This document shows positions 16,084 to 24,805 of a stretch of DNA of 64,000 nt, one piece after another (position 1 is the first letter of the stretch; each line of letters starts with the position of its first letter). Where the stretch lies: assembly GCA_025057155.1 (NCBI GenBank), contig JANWYD010000015.1, forward strand, positions 28,337 through 92,336, given 5' to 3'. Origin of the DNA: Chloroflexaceae bacterium. Its GTDB lineage: Bacteria; Chloroflexota; Chloroflexia; Chloroflexales; Chloroflexaceae. Below the pieces are notes generated by a model. It was not told the origin of the DNA, made no database searches, and worked only from the letters and a program-made list of their open reading frames with translations. Position numbers and translations under genes: made by a program.

Positions 16084-17052
16084 TCATTCCAGCAAGTGCT
16101 CGGCGAAAATCAGGCGCCGGGTGCGGGTCTCGGAGCGGAGGATGAGCGAGTTGGTGGTGGCCCGGTCGCCCTCGAAGCGCACGCCTTTGAGCAGCAGGCC
16201 ATCGGTGATGCCGGTGGCAACGAAGAAGATCTGATTGCTGCGCACCATATCATCGAGCGAGAACACGCAACGGGTGTCAAGACCGGCGGCGGCGACGGCG
16301 GCCGCCTCGTCGCGGCTCTGCGGAGACAGGCGCCCCAGCATGCCGCCACCGAGAGCTTTGACGGCGCAGGCGGCAATCACCCCCTCTGCCGTGCCGCCAA
16401 CACCCATCAACGCATCCACGGGGCTATCATGGGAGGCGGCGAGCACCGCGCCGGAAATATCGCCATCGTCGGCAAGCATCACCCGCGCCCCGGCGGCGCG
16501 GATCTCTTCGATCAGGTCGGCATGGCGCGGGCGCTCCAGCACGAAGACCGTCAGGTCACGCACCAGCTTACGTTTGGCGCGGGCAATCAGCCCCAGGGTC
16601 CAGGCGGCGGGGGCGTCGAGACACTCCGGGACCAGCGCCGGAGCGACGGCGCGGTCAACCACGAGTTTGTCCATATACACTGCGGGCGCCGGGGCCCACA
16701 TTGCTCCGCGCACGGAGACGGCGGCAACGGCCACGGCGCCGGGTCGCCCGCGGGCCAGCAGGCGACGCCCATCAATCGCGTCAACCACCACATCCACGGC
16801 GATTCCGCGCCCGCTGCCCACCCGCGCGCCTCCCACCAGGGCCTCGGGCACCACCTGGCGGCCCTCTTCGCCGCAGACAATCCGCCCATCGAACTCCAGT
16901 TCGTTCAGGGCCGCCACCATGGCAGCCGTTGCAGCCTGATCAGCCTCTTCACGCCGCCCGAGGCCCATCCAGCGGGCCGCGGCCAGCGCCGCCGCCTCGG
17001 TGGCCCGCACCAGGTCAAGGCCGGTATTGCGGTTCAGGCATGGTTCGGACAT
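16084..17052 (-). CDS. glpX: Class II fructose-1,6-bisphosphatase (GlpX)
   Basis: The 322-residue protein matches GlpX along its length: RATEAAALAAARWMGLGRR at the N terminus, RIVCGEEGRQ, VDVVVDAIDGRRLLARG (metal-binding site, usual form DPIEGTxL), YMDKLVV, SPVDALMGVGGTAEGV and ITDGLLLKGVRF. It hydrolyses fructose 1,6-bisphosphate in gluconeogenesis or, in autotrophs, in the Calvin cycle (some also act on sedoheptulose bisphosphate). The frame is open upstream to 17181, but ATG 17052 follows AAGGGG and begins the conserved region. The SulP gene ends 130 bases upstream on the same strand. Confidence 0.93.
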   Translation of the reverse strand: MSEPCLNRNTGLDLVRATEAAALAAARWMGLGRREEADQAATAAMVAALNELEFDGRIVCGEEGRQVVPEALVGGARVGSGRGIAVDVVVDAIDGRRLLARGRPGAVAVAAVSVRGAMWAPAPAVYMDKLVVDRAVAPALVPECLDAPAAWTLGLIARAKRKLVRDLTVFVLERPRHADLIEEIRAAGARVMLADDGDISGAVLAASHDSPVDALMGVGGTAEGVIAACAVKALGGGMLGRLSPQSRDEAAAVAAAGLDTRCVFSLDDMVRSNQIFFVATGITDGLLLKGVRFEGDRATTNSLILRSETRTRRLIFAEHLLE

Positions 17053-17182
17053 GCTGGTCCCCTTGAGTAGATCTGGCTGCGCGGTCCCTTGCGCACCTGT
17101 TCGGGGGAGATGCAGCGGGCGCGAACCCGCCGCGGACGACCAGAAACGTGCACCTCGGCGTCTCTCCGCGCCCCTCCGCATC

Positions 17183-19333
17183 CTACGCGAGCGACCGGGC
17201 GCCCTCCTCCTCTCCCACCGCGGTCAGCAAGTTTTGCCCCTCCCAGGCCAGCAGGCCGCCCTCCAGTACGGCCAGATTATTATAGCCCCGACCGACGAGC
17301 ACGGCTGCCGCGCGGGTGCTGCGGCGCCCGCTGCGACACACCAGCACCAGTCGCCGGTCGCGCGGCACTGCCTGCGGGTCGCTGAGCAGGGTGGGCAGCG
17401 GCACAAGCATCGAGCCGGGCACGCGCCCGTTGCGAAACTCGCGTGGTTCGCGCACATCCACGACCAGCGGCGGGTCAGGGCTATGCAACTCGGCCCACAA
17501 CTCGCGCGGCGCCACCACTGGAGCAGGCCGGGCATCGAGCGGCAGGAGCGGAATGTGAGGCGCGCCGCCCCCCGGCAGGGTGCGCTTGGGCAGGCTCTGG
17601 CACTCCAGAAAAGCACGCCGCTCACACTCATACACGCACACCGCCGGATCGAGCACGCGGTAGAAGAGCGTATCAATAGCCGTATCCTCGTCGAGAATCT
17701 GCCGGGGGTCAAGGTGCTCGAAGAAGCCGCTGGCCTGCATCCGCTCCAGCACCGGGCCGCGCACGCGGGTGAAGAACAGTTCGCCGCCCTGTTCGAGGAG
17801 CTTCTGGCGCAGATTTTCAAGCATTCTGATGCCGCTGATGTCAATATGCTGCACGCTGTGCATGCGCAGCAGCAGGAAGCGCTGGCCGGGCGTGGCGGCA
17901 AGAATGGCGTTGAGAGCCTCTTCGACGTGATTAACGGCGCCGAAGTACAGATCGCCGAGAATATCAACCACGGCCAGTTGCGGGCATTGTGGCCGCCCGG
18001 CGTGGGGCTCCCAGTGCTTGAACTCGGCGTCGGGAAGGACGGCGACCACTCGTGGCGCGCTGGTGCGGAGCAAATAATAACCCAATGACATCAGCACGCC
18101 GATCAGAATGGCGAACTGCAACGGCAGCAGCAGTGTGGCCACCAGGGTCACACCCATAATCAGCGCGTCGCCAGGATCGCCGCGGCGCAGACGCTGCATT
18201 GACCTGAGATCGATCATGCTCCAGGCCGTCACCACCAGCGCGCCGGCCAGTACCGGGCGGGGCAGGTGCGCCAGCAGGGGCGCGAGGAGGAACATCGCCC
18301 CCAGAATGAACAGACCCGAGAAGGCATTGCCGAGGGCCGTTTTCGCTCCGGACTGGAAGCTCAGCGCCGAGCGGTTAAAAGAGCCGGAGCAGGGATACCC
18401 CGAAAAGAACCCGGCGGCGATGTTGGCCATCCCCTGACCTACGAACTCCTGGTTGCTGTCGAGGCGCTGCCGCGAGTGGCTGGCGATGGCCCGGGCGATG
18501 GCGACGGCTTCCACCAGGCCGATGATAGCCAGGGCCAGGGCGCCGTTCGCCAGATGGCCGATCAGCTCCAGGTCGAGCAGGGGCAGACTGGCCAGGGGGG
18601 GCAGCCCGGCGGGTTGGGGACCAAGTACGCTCACGCCCATTCCTTCAAAGCCGAGCACATAGGCGGCGACGGCCACCACGGTCACGCCAACCAGCACCGC
18701 CGGCACCTGACGGGTGATGCGCGGCCAGAGAAAGATAATCAGCATCGTAGCCACGCCCAGCAGGATCGAGGGGAGATGGGCAGCGCCAAGTTGGCGGGCG
18801 GCGCCGACCAGCGTTTCGAACAGACCCGCCGAGGGGGGCAGATCAATGCGCAAAAGCGGTTCGATCTGATTGGAGATGATCAGGATGCCGGCCCCGGCCG
18901 TAAAGCCGACCGCCACCGAGTCAGAAACGAAATTGACCAGCAGCCCCAGGCGCGCCATGCCCAGCAGCAACCGAATGACGCCAGCCATCACCGCGATCAG
19001 CCCGGCGGCGGCGACAAACTCGGGCGAGCCGGGGGCGGCGATCGGCAGCAACACCGAGAGCGTCACGATCGAGGCGGTATTGGTGGGGCCACTGTGGAGA
19101 TGGCTCGATGACCCCCAGAGCGCGCCGGCAATCGAGGCCACCATCGCCGAGTACAGCCCCATTGCCGGGGGCAGACCTGCCAGCAGCGAGAAGGCCAGGG
19201 CCTGGGGGAGCAACACCAGGCCCACCGTAACCCCGGCGAGCAGATCATCGCGCAGGGCGCCCCGCGGGTAATGCCGCAGCAAGCGGACGGGCTGGCCCAG
19301 CAGCAGCGGGACGGTACGGAGGTGGCCGAGCAT
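17183..19333 (-). CDS. SulP-family anion transporter with STAS and rhodanese domains
   Basis: The 716-residue membrane protein begins with a SulP transporter core of about 10-12 membrane segments (residues about 25-410; YPRGALRDDLLAGVTVGLVL, LYSAMVASIAGALWG, GSFNRSALSFQSGAKTAL). A STAS domain follows (about 435-555; LLLRMHSVQHIDISGIRMLE). A C-terminal rhodanese domain (about 610-705) has DVREPREFRNGRVPGS and the active-site Cys in LVCRSGRRST. SulP proteins import sulfate, bicarbonate or other anions. The rhodanese domain suggests sulfur chemistry or sensing; sulfate is the likeliest substrate. ATG 19333 is chosen; a GTG at 19348 is possible, and neither has a strong ribosome site. Confidence 0.93.
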   Translation of the reverse strand: MLGHLRTVPLLLGQPVRLLRHYPRGALRDDLLAGVTVGLVLLPQALAFSLLAGLPPAMGLYSAMVASIAGALWGSSSHLHSGPTNTASIVTLSVLLPIAAPGSPEFVAAAGLIAVMAGVIRLLLGMARLGLLVNFVSDSVAVGFTAGAGILIISNQIEPLLRIDLPPSAGLFETLVGAARQLGAAHLPSILLGVATMLIIFLWPRITRQVPAVLVGVTVVAVAAYVLGFEGMGVSVLGPQPAGLPPLASLPLLDLELIGHLANGALALAIIGLVEAVAIARAIASHSRQRLDSNQEFVGQGMANIAAGFFSGYPCSGSFNRSALSFQSGAKTALGNAFSGLFILGAMFLLAPLLAHLPRPVLAGALVVTAWSMIDLRSMQRLRRGDPGDALIMGVTLVATLLLPLQFAILIGVLMSLGYYLLRTSAPRVVAVLPDAEFKHWEPHAGRPQCPQLAVVDILGDLYFGAVNHVEEALNAILAATPGQRFLLLRMHSVQHIDISGIRMLENLRQKLLEQGGELFFTRVRGPVLERMQASGFFEHLDPRQILDEDTAIDTLFYRVLDPAVCVYECERRAFLECQSLPKRTLPGGGAPHIPLLPLDARPAPVVAPRELWAELHSPDPPLVVDVREPREFRNGRVPGSMLVPLPTLLSDPQAVPRDRRLVLVCRSGRRSTRAAAVLVGRGYNNLAVLEGGLLAWEGQNLLTAVGEEEGARSLA

Positions 19334-19348
19334 CGGCGTTCTCGTCAC

Positions 19349-19768
19349 AGACGGTCAGGCGCAGCAGAGGGAACGGTACCACCGGCGCGGGGATGTGTCA
19401 AGGGAGGCGGATGGGGATAGTGTGCGCCTCTACCGAACACGTTCGCACCGCCGCAAAGGGCTTCAAAAAGCTCATTCTCTTCGTGCTCTGCGGCAAACCT
19501 GAACAGCTAGAGCACTGACCAGAACGCTTGATTCAGCGTGGACACGGAACCGCGTGGCTTGCGGTGCGCGTGCCGCCATCGTTGCAGAGCAACCTTTTCG
19601 AGAAACGCTATACTGTATGGCGGTCACGGCGCGTCATTTTCACAGGTTGAACCGTAGGGCGCGCCAGCGTCGTGCGGTCTGGCCCGCGGGGCCACGGGGG
19701 GGACGGCCCGGCGGGCCGTCCCTGCTATGCTAAAATGATATTCCACGACGACGCGATAGGGAACGACG
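19349..19768. other. Intergenic region between SulP and epimerase genes
   Basis: This 420-base divergent gap shows no convincing gene. It contains a perfect hairpin, GGGACGGCCC (19700-19709) with GGGCCGTCCC (19713-19722) around a 3-base loop, 46 bases before the epimerase start. TAAAAT at 19731-19736, preceded by TGC, could be an extended -10 for the epimerase gene. Confidence 0.5.
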
Positions 19769-20686
19769 ATGCAGGTCCTTGTGACGGGGGGCGCGGGGTT
19801 CATAGGCTCACACCTGGTCGAACATCTGGTCGCGACGGGCGATCACGTGCGGGTACTGGACAATTTCTCCACTGGTTCGCTCGATCGGCTCGCGCACCTC
19901 GGAACGGACGTGCAAGTGCATACGGGTGATGTACGCGACACTGGCGCGCTCGCTGCCGCTGCGGAAGGGACGGAGGTTATCTACCATCTCGCGGCAATAG
20001 TTTCCGTGGTCCAATCAGTAGCGCAACCGGTTGAGACCTTTGACGTCAACCTGACCGGGACGCTGCAGGTGCTGGAAGCAGCGCGGCGCGCAGGCATTCG
20101 TCGCGTGATCCTCGCCTCCACCTGCGCCGTCTATGGTGACACGCACAAGCTCCCCGTCAGCGAGCAGGACCCGCCAGCCCCACTCTCGCCCTACGCGGCC
20201 TCGAAGCTGGCCGCCGAGGAGGCCCTCAAGCTCTACACCCGGCTACACGGTCTCGAAACCGTCTCTCTCCGCTTCTTCAACGTTTACGGGCCGCGGCAGG
20301 ACCCGACCTCGCCCTATGCGGCGGTCGTGCCGCGCTTCATCGCCGCCTTGCGCGCGGGAGGACAACCTACGATCTATGGTGACGGCCTGCAGACGCGCGA
20401 CTTCATCTATGTCGGCGACATCGTGGAGAGTCTGCGGGCAGCGGCTACCCTGCCCGGGATTGCGGGGGCCGTCTTCAACGTGGGGCGGGGCGAGGAGACC
20501 AGCGTGCTGGACCTGGCGGAGACGATCGGTGCCTGTCTCGGCCGAGAGGTGCACCCGATCTTTGCGCCGCCCCGCGAAGGCGAGGTGCGGCGGTCGCGCG
20601 CGGATGTGAGCGCCTTTGCCGCCGCTGGCTTTCGGGCCCGCGTTACGCTGCGTGAGGGGCTGGCTCGGACCATCGAGGCAGGATAG
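19769..20686 (+). CDS. NAD-dependent sugar-nucleotide epimerase (SDR, GalE-like)
   Basis: The 305-residue extended SDR has the NAD motif GGAGFIGSH at the N terminus, DNFSTGSLDRL, the catalytic Ser region STCAVYGD and Y142xxxK146 in YAASK. NVYGPRQDPTSPYAAVVPRF is typical of UDP-glucose/UDP-GlcNAc 4-epimerases. It probably supplies UDP-galactose or UDP-GalNAc for the polysaccharide genes that follow on the other strand. It stands alone on the plus strand. The ATG starts exactly at the conserved first strand, so the start is firm. Confidence 0.9.
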   Translation: MQVLVTGGAGFIGSHLVEHLVATGDHVRVLDNFSTGSLDRLAHLGTDVQVHTGDVRDTGALAAAAEGTEVIYHLAAIVSVVQSVAQPVETFDVNLTGTLQVLEAARRAGIRRVILASTCAVYGDTHKLPVSEQDPPAPLSPYAASKLAAEEALKLYTRLHGLETVSLRFFNVYGPRQDPTSPYAAVVPRFIAALRAGGQPTIYGDGLQTRDFIYVGDIVESLRAAATLPGIAGAVFNVGRGEETSVLDLAETIGACLGREVHPIFAPPREGEVRRSRADVSAFAAAGFRARVTLREGLARTIEAG

Positions 20687-20725
20687 ACACGCTGCGGCCG
20701 GGAGCTGCCCGAGGCGCGAAAACAG

Positions 20726-20769
20726 AAGGCGTGAGCCAGGAGCGTTGAACAGATCCTGACTCACGCCTT
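20726..20769. terminator. Bidirectional hairpin between convergent genes
   Basis: AAGGCGTGAG (20726-20735) pairs perfectly with CTCACGCCTT (20760-20769), and CAGGA (20737-20741) with TCCTG (20754-20758). It lies 40 bases after the epimerase stop and before the convergent end of the exopolysaccharide cluster, so it could stop transcription from both sides. T-runs are short. Confidence 0.6.
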
Positions 20770-20940
20770 ATTGCGGTCGGCGCAGGCGCTCGAAGCTGTA
20801 TGTCGAGGATGTGATCCTGGATCGTCGCCTGATACGCCTGGGCTACACTAATACTAATATAGCAGAGAAGCGTTGTAGTCTTCGCTTTTGATCAACACTT
20901 TGTTCGGGCCGGCTTTGGTGTCCAGCCCAGGGTTTGGCCA

Positions 20941-21621
20941 CTACCCATCCTTCTGCGAATGCGTGGCGTCTTGATCGCCTGGGTGGCTTGTCGTATACGG
21001 CAACGTACAGTTCCAGGGATTCAGGCCGTAGAGAGCAGTGTAGGCGGCCAGCTTCGCCAGCTCATTGGCGACATGGCGGCGGCTGGCAGGGATATTCCAC
21101 CAGCGGTCGGCGGCGGGCGGTGAGGCAAAGGCGACGCTGATGCCCCGCCCGGCGAGCTGCTTCTCCAGGCTACAGACCGCCCGGCGGCTGTGGTACCAAC
21201 TGGTGACGACCAGAATGCGCCGCACGCCGCGTCGCTCCGCTTCAGCGATGATCACTGCGACATCTTCCCAGGTGCTCTCGGAGGGAAGGAAGGCGACGCT
21301 CTCCGCTGGCCAGCCCCGCTCGTAGCGGATGGCCAGCACCGCCTCGCGGTCTCCAGGTCCTCCCGTCTGCCAGAGTTCGGGGGCAAGGCCTCGGTCGCGC
21401 AGCTCGGCAGCATAGCGGAGGCGCTCGAGGCCTCCGCCCAGCACGGCGATCACCTCGGCCGGGCGGGGCGCCGAAGGGATCGCCAGCCAGCGCCCGAGGG
21501 CGCCCAGCCAGTCCTCGGCAGTGAAGGCGATCAGCACCAGCGCCAGCAGCGCCCCCAGGCTGAGGACCCGACGAAGCCGGACCCGATCCTGACCGCCTCG
21601 CTTCCCCATCTCTCGGTTCAT
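20941..21621 (-). CDS. YdcF/SanA-family (DUF218) membrane protein
   Basis: The 226-residue protein has one N-terminal membrane segment (about 18-34) and a DUF218 domain (about 52-200) with IAVLGGGLERLRYAAEL, LPSESTWEDVAVI and VVTSWYHSRRA, the signature of the YdcF/ElyC/SanA group. Members act in envelope or polysaccharide metabolism, but the reaction is not established. It is the last gene of the exopolysaccharide cluster, 135 bases after the sugar-phosphate transferase, which fits an envelope role. GAGGGC precedes the ATG, and an ATG four codons later is possible. Confidence 0.85.
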   Translation of the reverse strand: MNREMGKRGGQDRVRLRRVLSLGALLALVLIAFTAEDWLGALGRWLAIPSAPRPAEVIAVLGGGLERLRYAAELRDRGLAPELWQTGGPGDREAVLAIRYERGWPAESVAFLPSESTWEDVAVIIAEAERRGVRRILVVTSWYHSRRAVCSLEKQLAGRGISVAFASPPAADRWWNIPASRRHVANELAKLAAYTALYGLNPWNCTLPYTTSHPGDQDATHSQKDG

Positions 21622-21756
21622 GCCCTCGCGGCCCTGCTACGCCACGTGAGGTGCGTACCTGGGTGCTTCTGTGCTGGAGCAGCGCTGGCGCGACGGACCG
21701 CTAGAGTCGGTGATGCGTGGTAGCTTTGTTCCAGGAAACAGCGCATTAGATTGGGT

Positions 21757-23067
21757 TCACACTCCGCGGAAGGATAACACCACCCGCAGGGTGCGGATGA
21801 TGATCAGTAGATCGAGCACCAGGCTCTGATGCTTTATATAATACAGGTCGTAGCGCAATTTGGCCAATTGATCCTCAATCGTAGCCCCGTAGCGGTAGCG
21901 CACCTGCGCCCAGCCCGTGAGGCCTGGTTTCACGCCGAAGCGCAGCCGGTAGTACGGCACCTCACGCTCCAGCCGCTCGACCATGCGCGACACCTCAGGC
22001 CGTGGGCCAACCACGCTCATGTCGCCCTTGAGGATGTTCCAGACCTGCGGCAGTTCATCAATGCGCGCCTTGCGGATCAGCCGGCCCACCCGTGTAATGC
22101 GCGGGTCGTTCTTCTCGGTCCACTTATCAAGCCCTAGCTTCTCCAGACCGATCTTCTCAGCGTTGGGGATCATTGAACGGAACTTGAGTGCGTAGAAACG
22201 CCGCCCGTACCGTCCGTGACGCTCCTGACGGTAGAAGATCGGCCCGGGACTGTCGAGGTAGATCGCCAGGGCGATAAAGGGGAAGATCAACGCCAGTCCC
22301 GCCATCCCCACTAACCCCACAATGATGTCGAGCAGGCGCTTGAACAGCCGATAGACAGTTGGAAAGTTACTATTGAAGGTGTCAACGAACCACTCCGGTC
22401 CCAGGTGCTCTACCGGCACCTGGCCGAGCACCTCCTCATAGATGTTCGCGACCGAGCGGATCTTCACACCGTACTCATGGCAGAGTGCCAACGACTTGAG
22501 GAAGCGGTCCTCGCCGTGGTTCGTGACGGCGACGATTACCTCGTCAATGCTACGCGTGCGTACCAGCCGGTCGAGCACATCGTACCCTCCCAGCACCTTG
22601 ATTCCGGCGACGGTCTGGTCGTGCAGAGTCGGGTCACGCTCAATGAAGCCGACGTACTCGTACCCGGCGGTCGCCTGCTGCGTGTCGCGCACCAGCATTG
22701 AGCCGGTCTCGCCCGCGCCAACAATCACGGCTCGATGGCGCAGGGCCGGGTTGTTGAAGAGCCTGATGTAGGCAAGGCGCCAGGTCAGCAGCAGTGGCAG
22801 CCCCAGACCGATTAGTAACGCCGGGACAAGCCGCGGCGGCGGGCTCAGGTCCAACAGGTTCAGCCAGCTCGGCGAGATCTGCTCTGCCAGCAAGGCCTGG
22901 CGTCCGAAGATGAAAAAGATGAAGAGGTAGATCAGGCCGGTAAGCAGCGTTGCCGACACCACGCGGCTCATTACCTGCAAGCGGTTGCCCGAGATCTGCA
23001 GGTCGTAGCCGTCGATCAGCATAAGCAGCAACAGCCAGACGGCAACGGTGAATATCAGCCAGAGCAT
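21757..23067 (-). CDS. Polyprenyl glycosylphosphotransferase, main part
   Basis: This 436-residue membrane enzyme is of the WbaP/WcaJ type. N-terminal membrane segments are followed by a Rossmann-like domain (VIVGAGETGSMLVRD, about 113) and the catalytic sugar-transferase domain (about 243-436) with the membrane re-entrant helix, FYRQERHGRYGRRFYALKFR, MSVVGPRPE and KPGLTGWAQVRYRYG. It should transfer a sugar phosphate from a UDP-sugar to undecaprenyl phosphate and so begin repeat-unit synthesis. Family members normally have one more membrane segment in front. That piece is encoded separately at 23217-23378, and a 78-bp palindromic repeat lies between. A strong GGAGGAGG site precedes this ATG, so it may be made independently. 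Confidence 0.92.
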   Translation of the reverse strand: MLWLIFTVAVWLLLLMLIDGYDLQISGNRLQVMSRVVSATLLTGLIYLFIFFIFGRQALLAEQISPSWLNLLDLSPPPRLVPALLIGLGLPLLLTWRLAYIRLFNNPALRHRAVIVGAGETGSMLVRDTQQATAGYEYVGFIERDPTLHDQTVAGIKVLGGYDVLDRLVRTRSIDEVIVAVTNHGEDRFLKSLALCHEYGVKIRSVANIYEEVLGQVPVEHLGPEWFVDTFNSNFPTVYRLFKRLLDIIVGLVGMAGLALIFPFIALAIYLDSPGPIFYRQERHGRYGRRFYALKFRSMIPNAEKIGLEKLGLDKWTEKNDPRITRVGRLIRKARIDELPQVWNILKGDMSVVGPRPEVSRMVERLEREVPYYRLRFGVKPGLTGWAQVRYRYGATIEDQLAKLRYDLYYIKHQSLVLDLLIIIRTLRVVLSFRGV

Positions 23068-23109
23068 GGTTTCCTCCTCCAGCTCCCACGCTACTATTTA
23101 CGTAGAATA

Positions 23110-23187
23110 ACGCAAAGACCTGACCAGCAGGCACACGGGCTGTCTTTGTGCGCGCCGCAGGATCTCCGCGCCTGCCTGTCAGGTCTC
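23110..23187. repeat. 78-bp palindromic repeat element, copy 1
   Basis: The element begins ACGCAAAGACCTGAC and ends GCCTGTCAGGTCTC, and its ends can pair (GACCTGAC with GTCAGGTC). A second copy of the same length lies at 34302-34379. It sits exactly between the two pieces of the sugar-phosphate transferase gene and carries stop codons in the gene's frame. Confidence 0.75.
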
Positions 23188-23216
23188 CCGTGCAGTCGCC
23201 GTAGTTGGGTGGCGTC

Positions 23217-23378
23217 TTAGCGCAATAGCCCGTTGAGCCAGATGGCCAACCCGCCGGCCAGCGCGATCATTACAATGTCGCCTACGATCAGGAGTAGACG
23301 GCGCTCGGAGAAGCGGGGGATCAGCTCGAAACGGGTGGTCGCAGGTATAGTTGTATCCTTCGTCGTCGCGTTGATCAT
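23217..23378 (-). CDS. Detached N-terminal membrane segment of the glycosylphosphotransferase
   Basis: The 53-residue peptide starts MINATTKDTTIP, contains RFELIPRFSERRLLL and one membrane helix (about 28-49), and ends GLLR. This matches the usual N terminus of polyprenyl glycosylphosphotransferases, whose remainder follows at 23067. GGAGG lies in front of the ATG, and the start overlaps the stop of the wecB-like gene (ATGA), so it is probably translated by coupling. Either the split enzyme works as two chains, as some membrane proteins do, or this is a gene broken by the inserted repeat. The sequence was read directly; the relation to the family is inference. Confidence 0.72.
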   Translation of the reverse strand: MINATTKDTTIPATTRFELIPRFSERRLLLIVGDIVMIALAGGLAIWLNGLLR

Positions 23379-24514
23379 CGCGTTGCCTCCTTCGAAGTTG
23401 CGTGAACGCTGTGGAGCGTGTCGCTATGTAGTCGCTCAAGGGCCGCCACAATGCGCCGCGCGGCCTGGCCGTCCCACAGAGGAATCCCGCCGGATGGCCG
23501 GCGGTCCCAGTGATAATCGCCGTCGAGGATGGCGTTGAAGAGGGCCGCGAGCCGCTCGACCCGGGGGCCGACCAGGGTGTTGGTGCCGTGATCCACGGTA
23601 ATCGGCCGCTCGGTGTTGGCCCGCAGGGTCAGGCAGGGGACGCCCAGGTAGCTCGTCTCTTCCTGAATACCGCCTGAATCGGTCAGCACCAGACGTGCCT
23701 CGCTCATCAGGTGCAGAAACTCCAGGTAGCCCAGAGGTTCGGTCAGCCTGAGGTCGCCCATCGCGCTCAGGCCCAGGTCCTCGATGCGCTTGCGGGTGCG
23801 CGGGTGGACGGGGAAGACGATCGGCAGCCGCGCTGAGAGGGCGCCGAGTGTCGCCAGCAGGTCACGCAGACGCGCGGGGTCGTCTACGTTGGAGGGCCGG
23901 TGCAGGGTGAGGGCGGCGTAGCCCCGGGGCGCGAGTCCTAGCCGCTCCAGCACGCCTGAGCGCCGGGCCAGGGGTAGCAGCCGCACCAGGCTGTCGATCA
24001 TTACGTTACCGACGCGAACGATCTTCTCCGGCGCGACGCCCTCGCGCAGCAGGTTGGCGTCGCCGTCAGCCGAGGGCGTGAACAGCAAGTCGGCAATCTG
24101 GTCGGTGAGCAGGCGGTTAATCTCCTCGGGCATGGTCCGGTCGCCCGAGCGCAGCCCGGCCTCCACGTGGGCCACTGGCACCAGCAGCTTGGCGCAGACC
24201 AGGGCCGCCGCCACGGTGGAGTTCACGTCGCCGTAGACCAGCACCAGGTCGGGCCGGGCCTCGGCCAGGGTTTTCTCAAAGGCCACCATCACCGCCGCTG
24301 TTTGCTGGGCGTGGGTGCCTGAACCGACGCCCAGGTGGTAGTGGGGCGCCGGCAATCCCAGTTCGGCGAAGAAGATGTCCGACATGTTGACGTCGTAGTG
24401 CTGGCCGGTGTGGACCAGTTCCTGCTCGAAGCCCCCGGCCTCGGCAACAGCCAGCCAGACCGGCGCCGCCTTCATGAAGTTCGGGCGCGCGCCGACAATA
24501 TGCAGGAGTCGCAT
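23375..24514 (-). CDS. wecB: UDP-N-acetylglucosamine 2-epimerase (non-hydrolysing)
   Basis: The 379-residue protein is a complete WecB-type epimerase: VGARPNFMKAAPVW, ELVHTGQHYD, VYGDVNST, HVEAGLRSGDRTMPEEINR, FPVHPRTRKRI, LTDSGGIQEET and NTERPITVDHGTN. It makes UDP-ManNAc from UDP-GlcNAc. With the WecC-like dehydrogenase at 45735-47048 it would give UDP-ManNAcA for the polysaccharide. It lies between the heparinase-like gene and the split sugar-phosphate transferase; its stop overlaps the start of the 53-residue piece. The ATG at 24514 starts at the conserved first strand. Confidence 0.95.
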   Translation of the reverse strand: MRLLHIVGARPNFMKAAPVWLAVAEAGGFEQELVHTGQHYDVNMSDIFFAELGLPAPHYHLGVGSGTHAQQTAAVMVAFEKTLAEARPDLVLVYGDVNSTVAAALVCAKLLVPVAHVEAGLRSGDRTMPEEINRLLTDQIADLLFTPSADGDANLLREGVAPEKIVRVGNVMIDSLVRLLPLARRSGVLERLGLAPRGYAALTLHRPSNVDDPARLRDLLATLGALSARLPIVFPVHPRTRKRIEDLGLSAMGDLRLTEPLGYLEFLHLMSEARLVLTDSGGIQEETSYLGVPCLTLRANTERPITVDHGTNTLVGPRVERLAALFNAILDGDYHWDRRPSGGIPLWDGQAARRIVAALERLHSDTLHSVHATSKEATR

Positions 24515-24599
24515 CTGATGTTCTCCGTGTGGGAGTGTTGATGTGGTGAGACGCCTGGCGCCTGTGTGGATACCCGGGTCATCCTTCAGTCAGGCAGGG

Positions 24600-24786
24600 G
24601 CCTGGGGACAGTTCTCAGGTGTAGGGTTTTCCGGCACATCCTCCAGTCGCCATCCGGGGCATTGGGACGCCCAACTCCCCCTCTCCGCGTAGGTGAGAGG
24701 GGGGGCAGGGGGGTTCACAAGCGCATTGGAATGCCGAAAACCCCTTCGCGCTCGAAAAACCCTACACCTGAGAGCCCGGGGACAGT
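24600..24786. mobile_element. MITE-like element with terminal inverted repeats
   Basis: A 161-bp segment (24613-24773) is bounded by perfect 18-bp inverted repeats, TCTCAGGTGTAGGGTTTT at 24613-24630 and its complement at 24756-24773. Directly flanking it are near-identical 13-bp direct repeats ending GGGGACAGT (24600-24612 and 24774-24786; 12 of 13 match). This looks like a non-autonomous element with a duplicated target, although 13 bp is a long duplication. It contains a CCCCCTCTCC hairpin of the family seen elsewhere and no open frame of note. It fills most of the gap between wecB and the heparinase-like gene. Confidence 0.6.
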
Positions 24787-24805
24787 GGGTTTCCCCAATC
24801 TCCTG

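Noticed and set aside
16084-17052. Possible Calvin-cycle gene group
   Set aside because: Only the bisphosphatase is present; no Rubisco or phosphoribulokinase gene is in the window, so autotrophy cannot be claimed.
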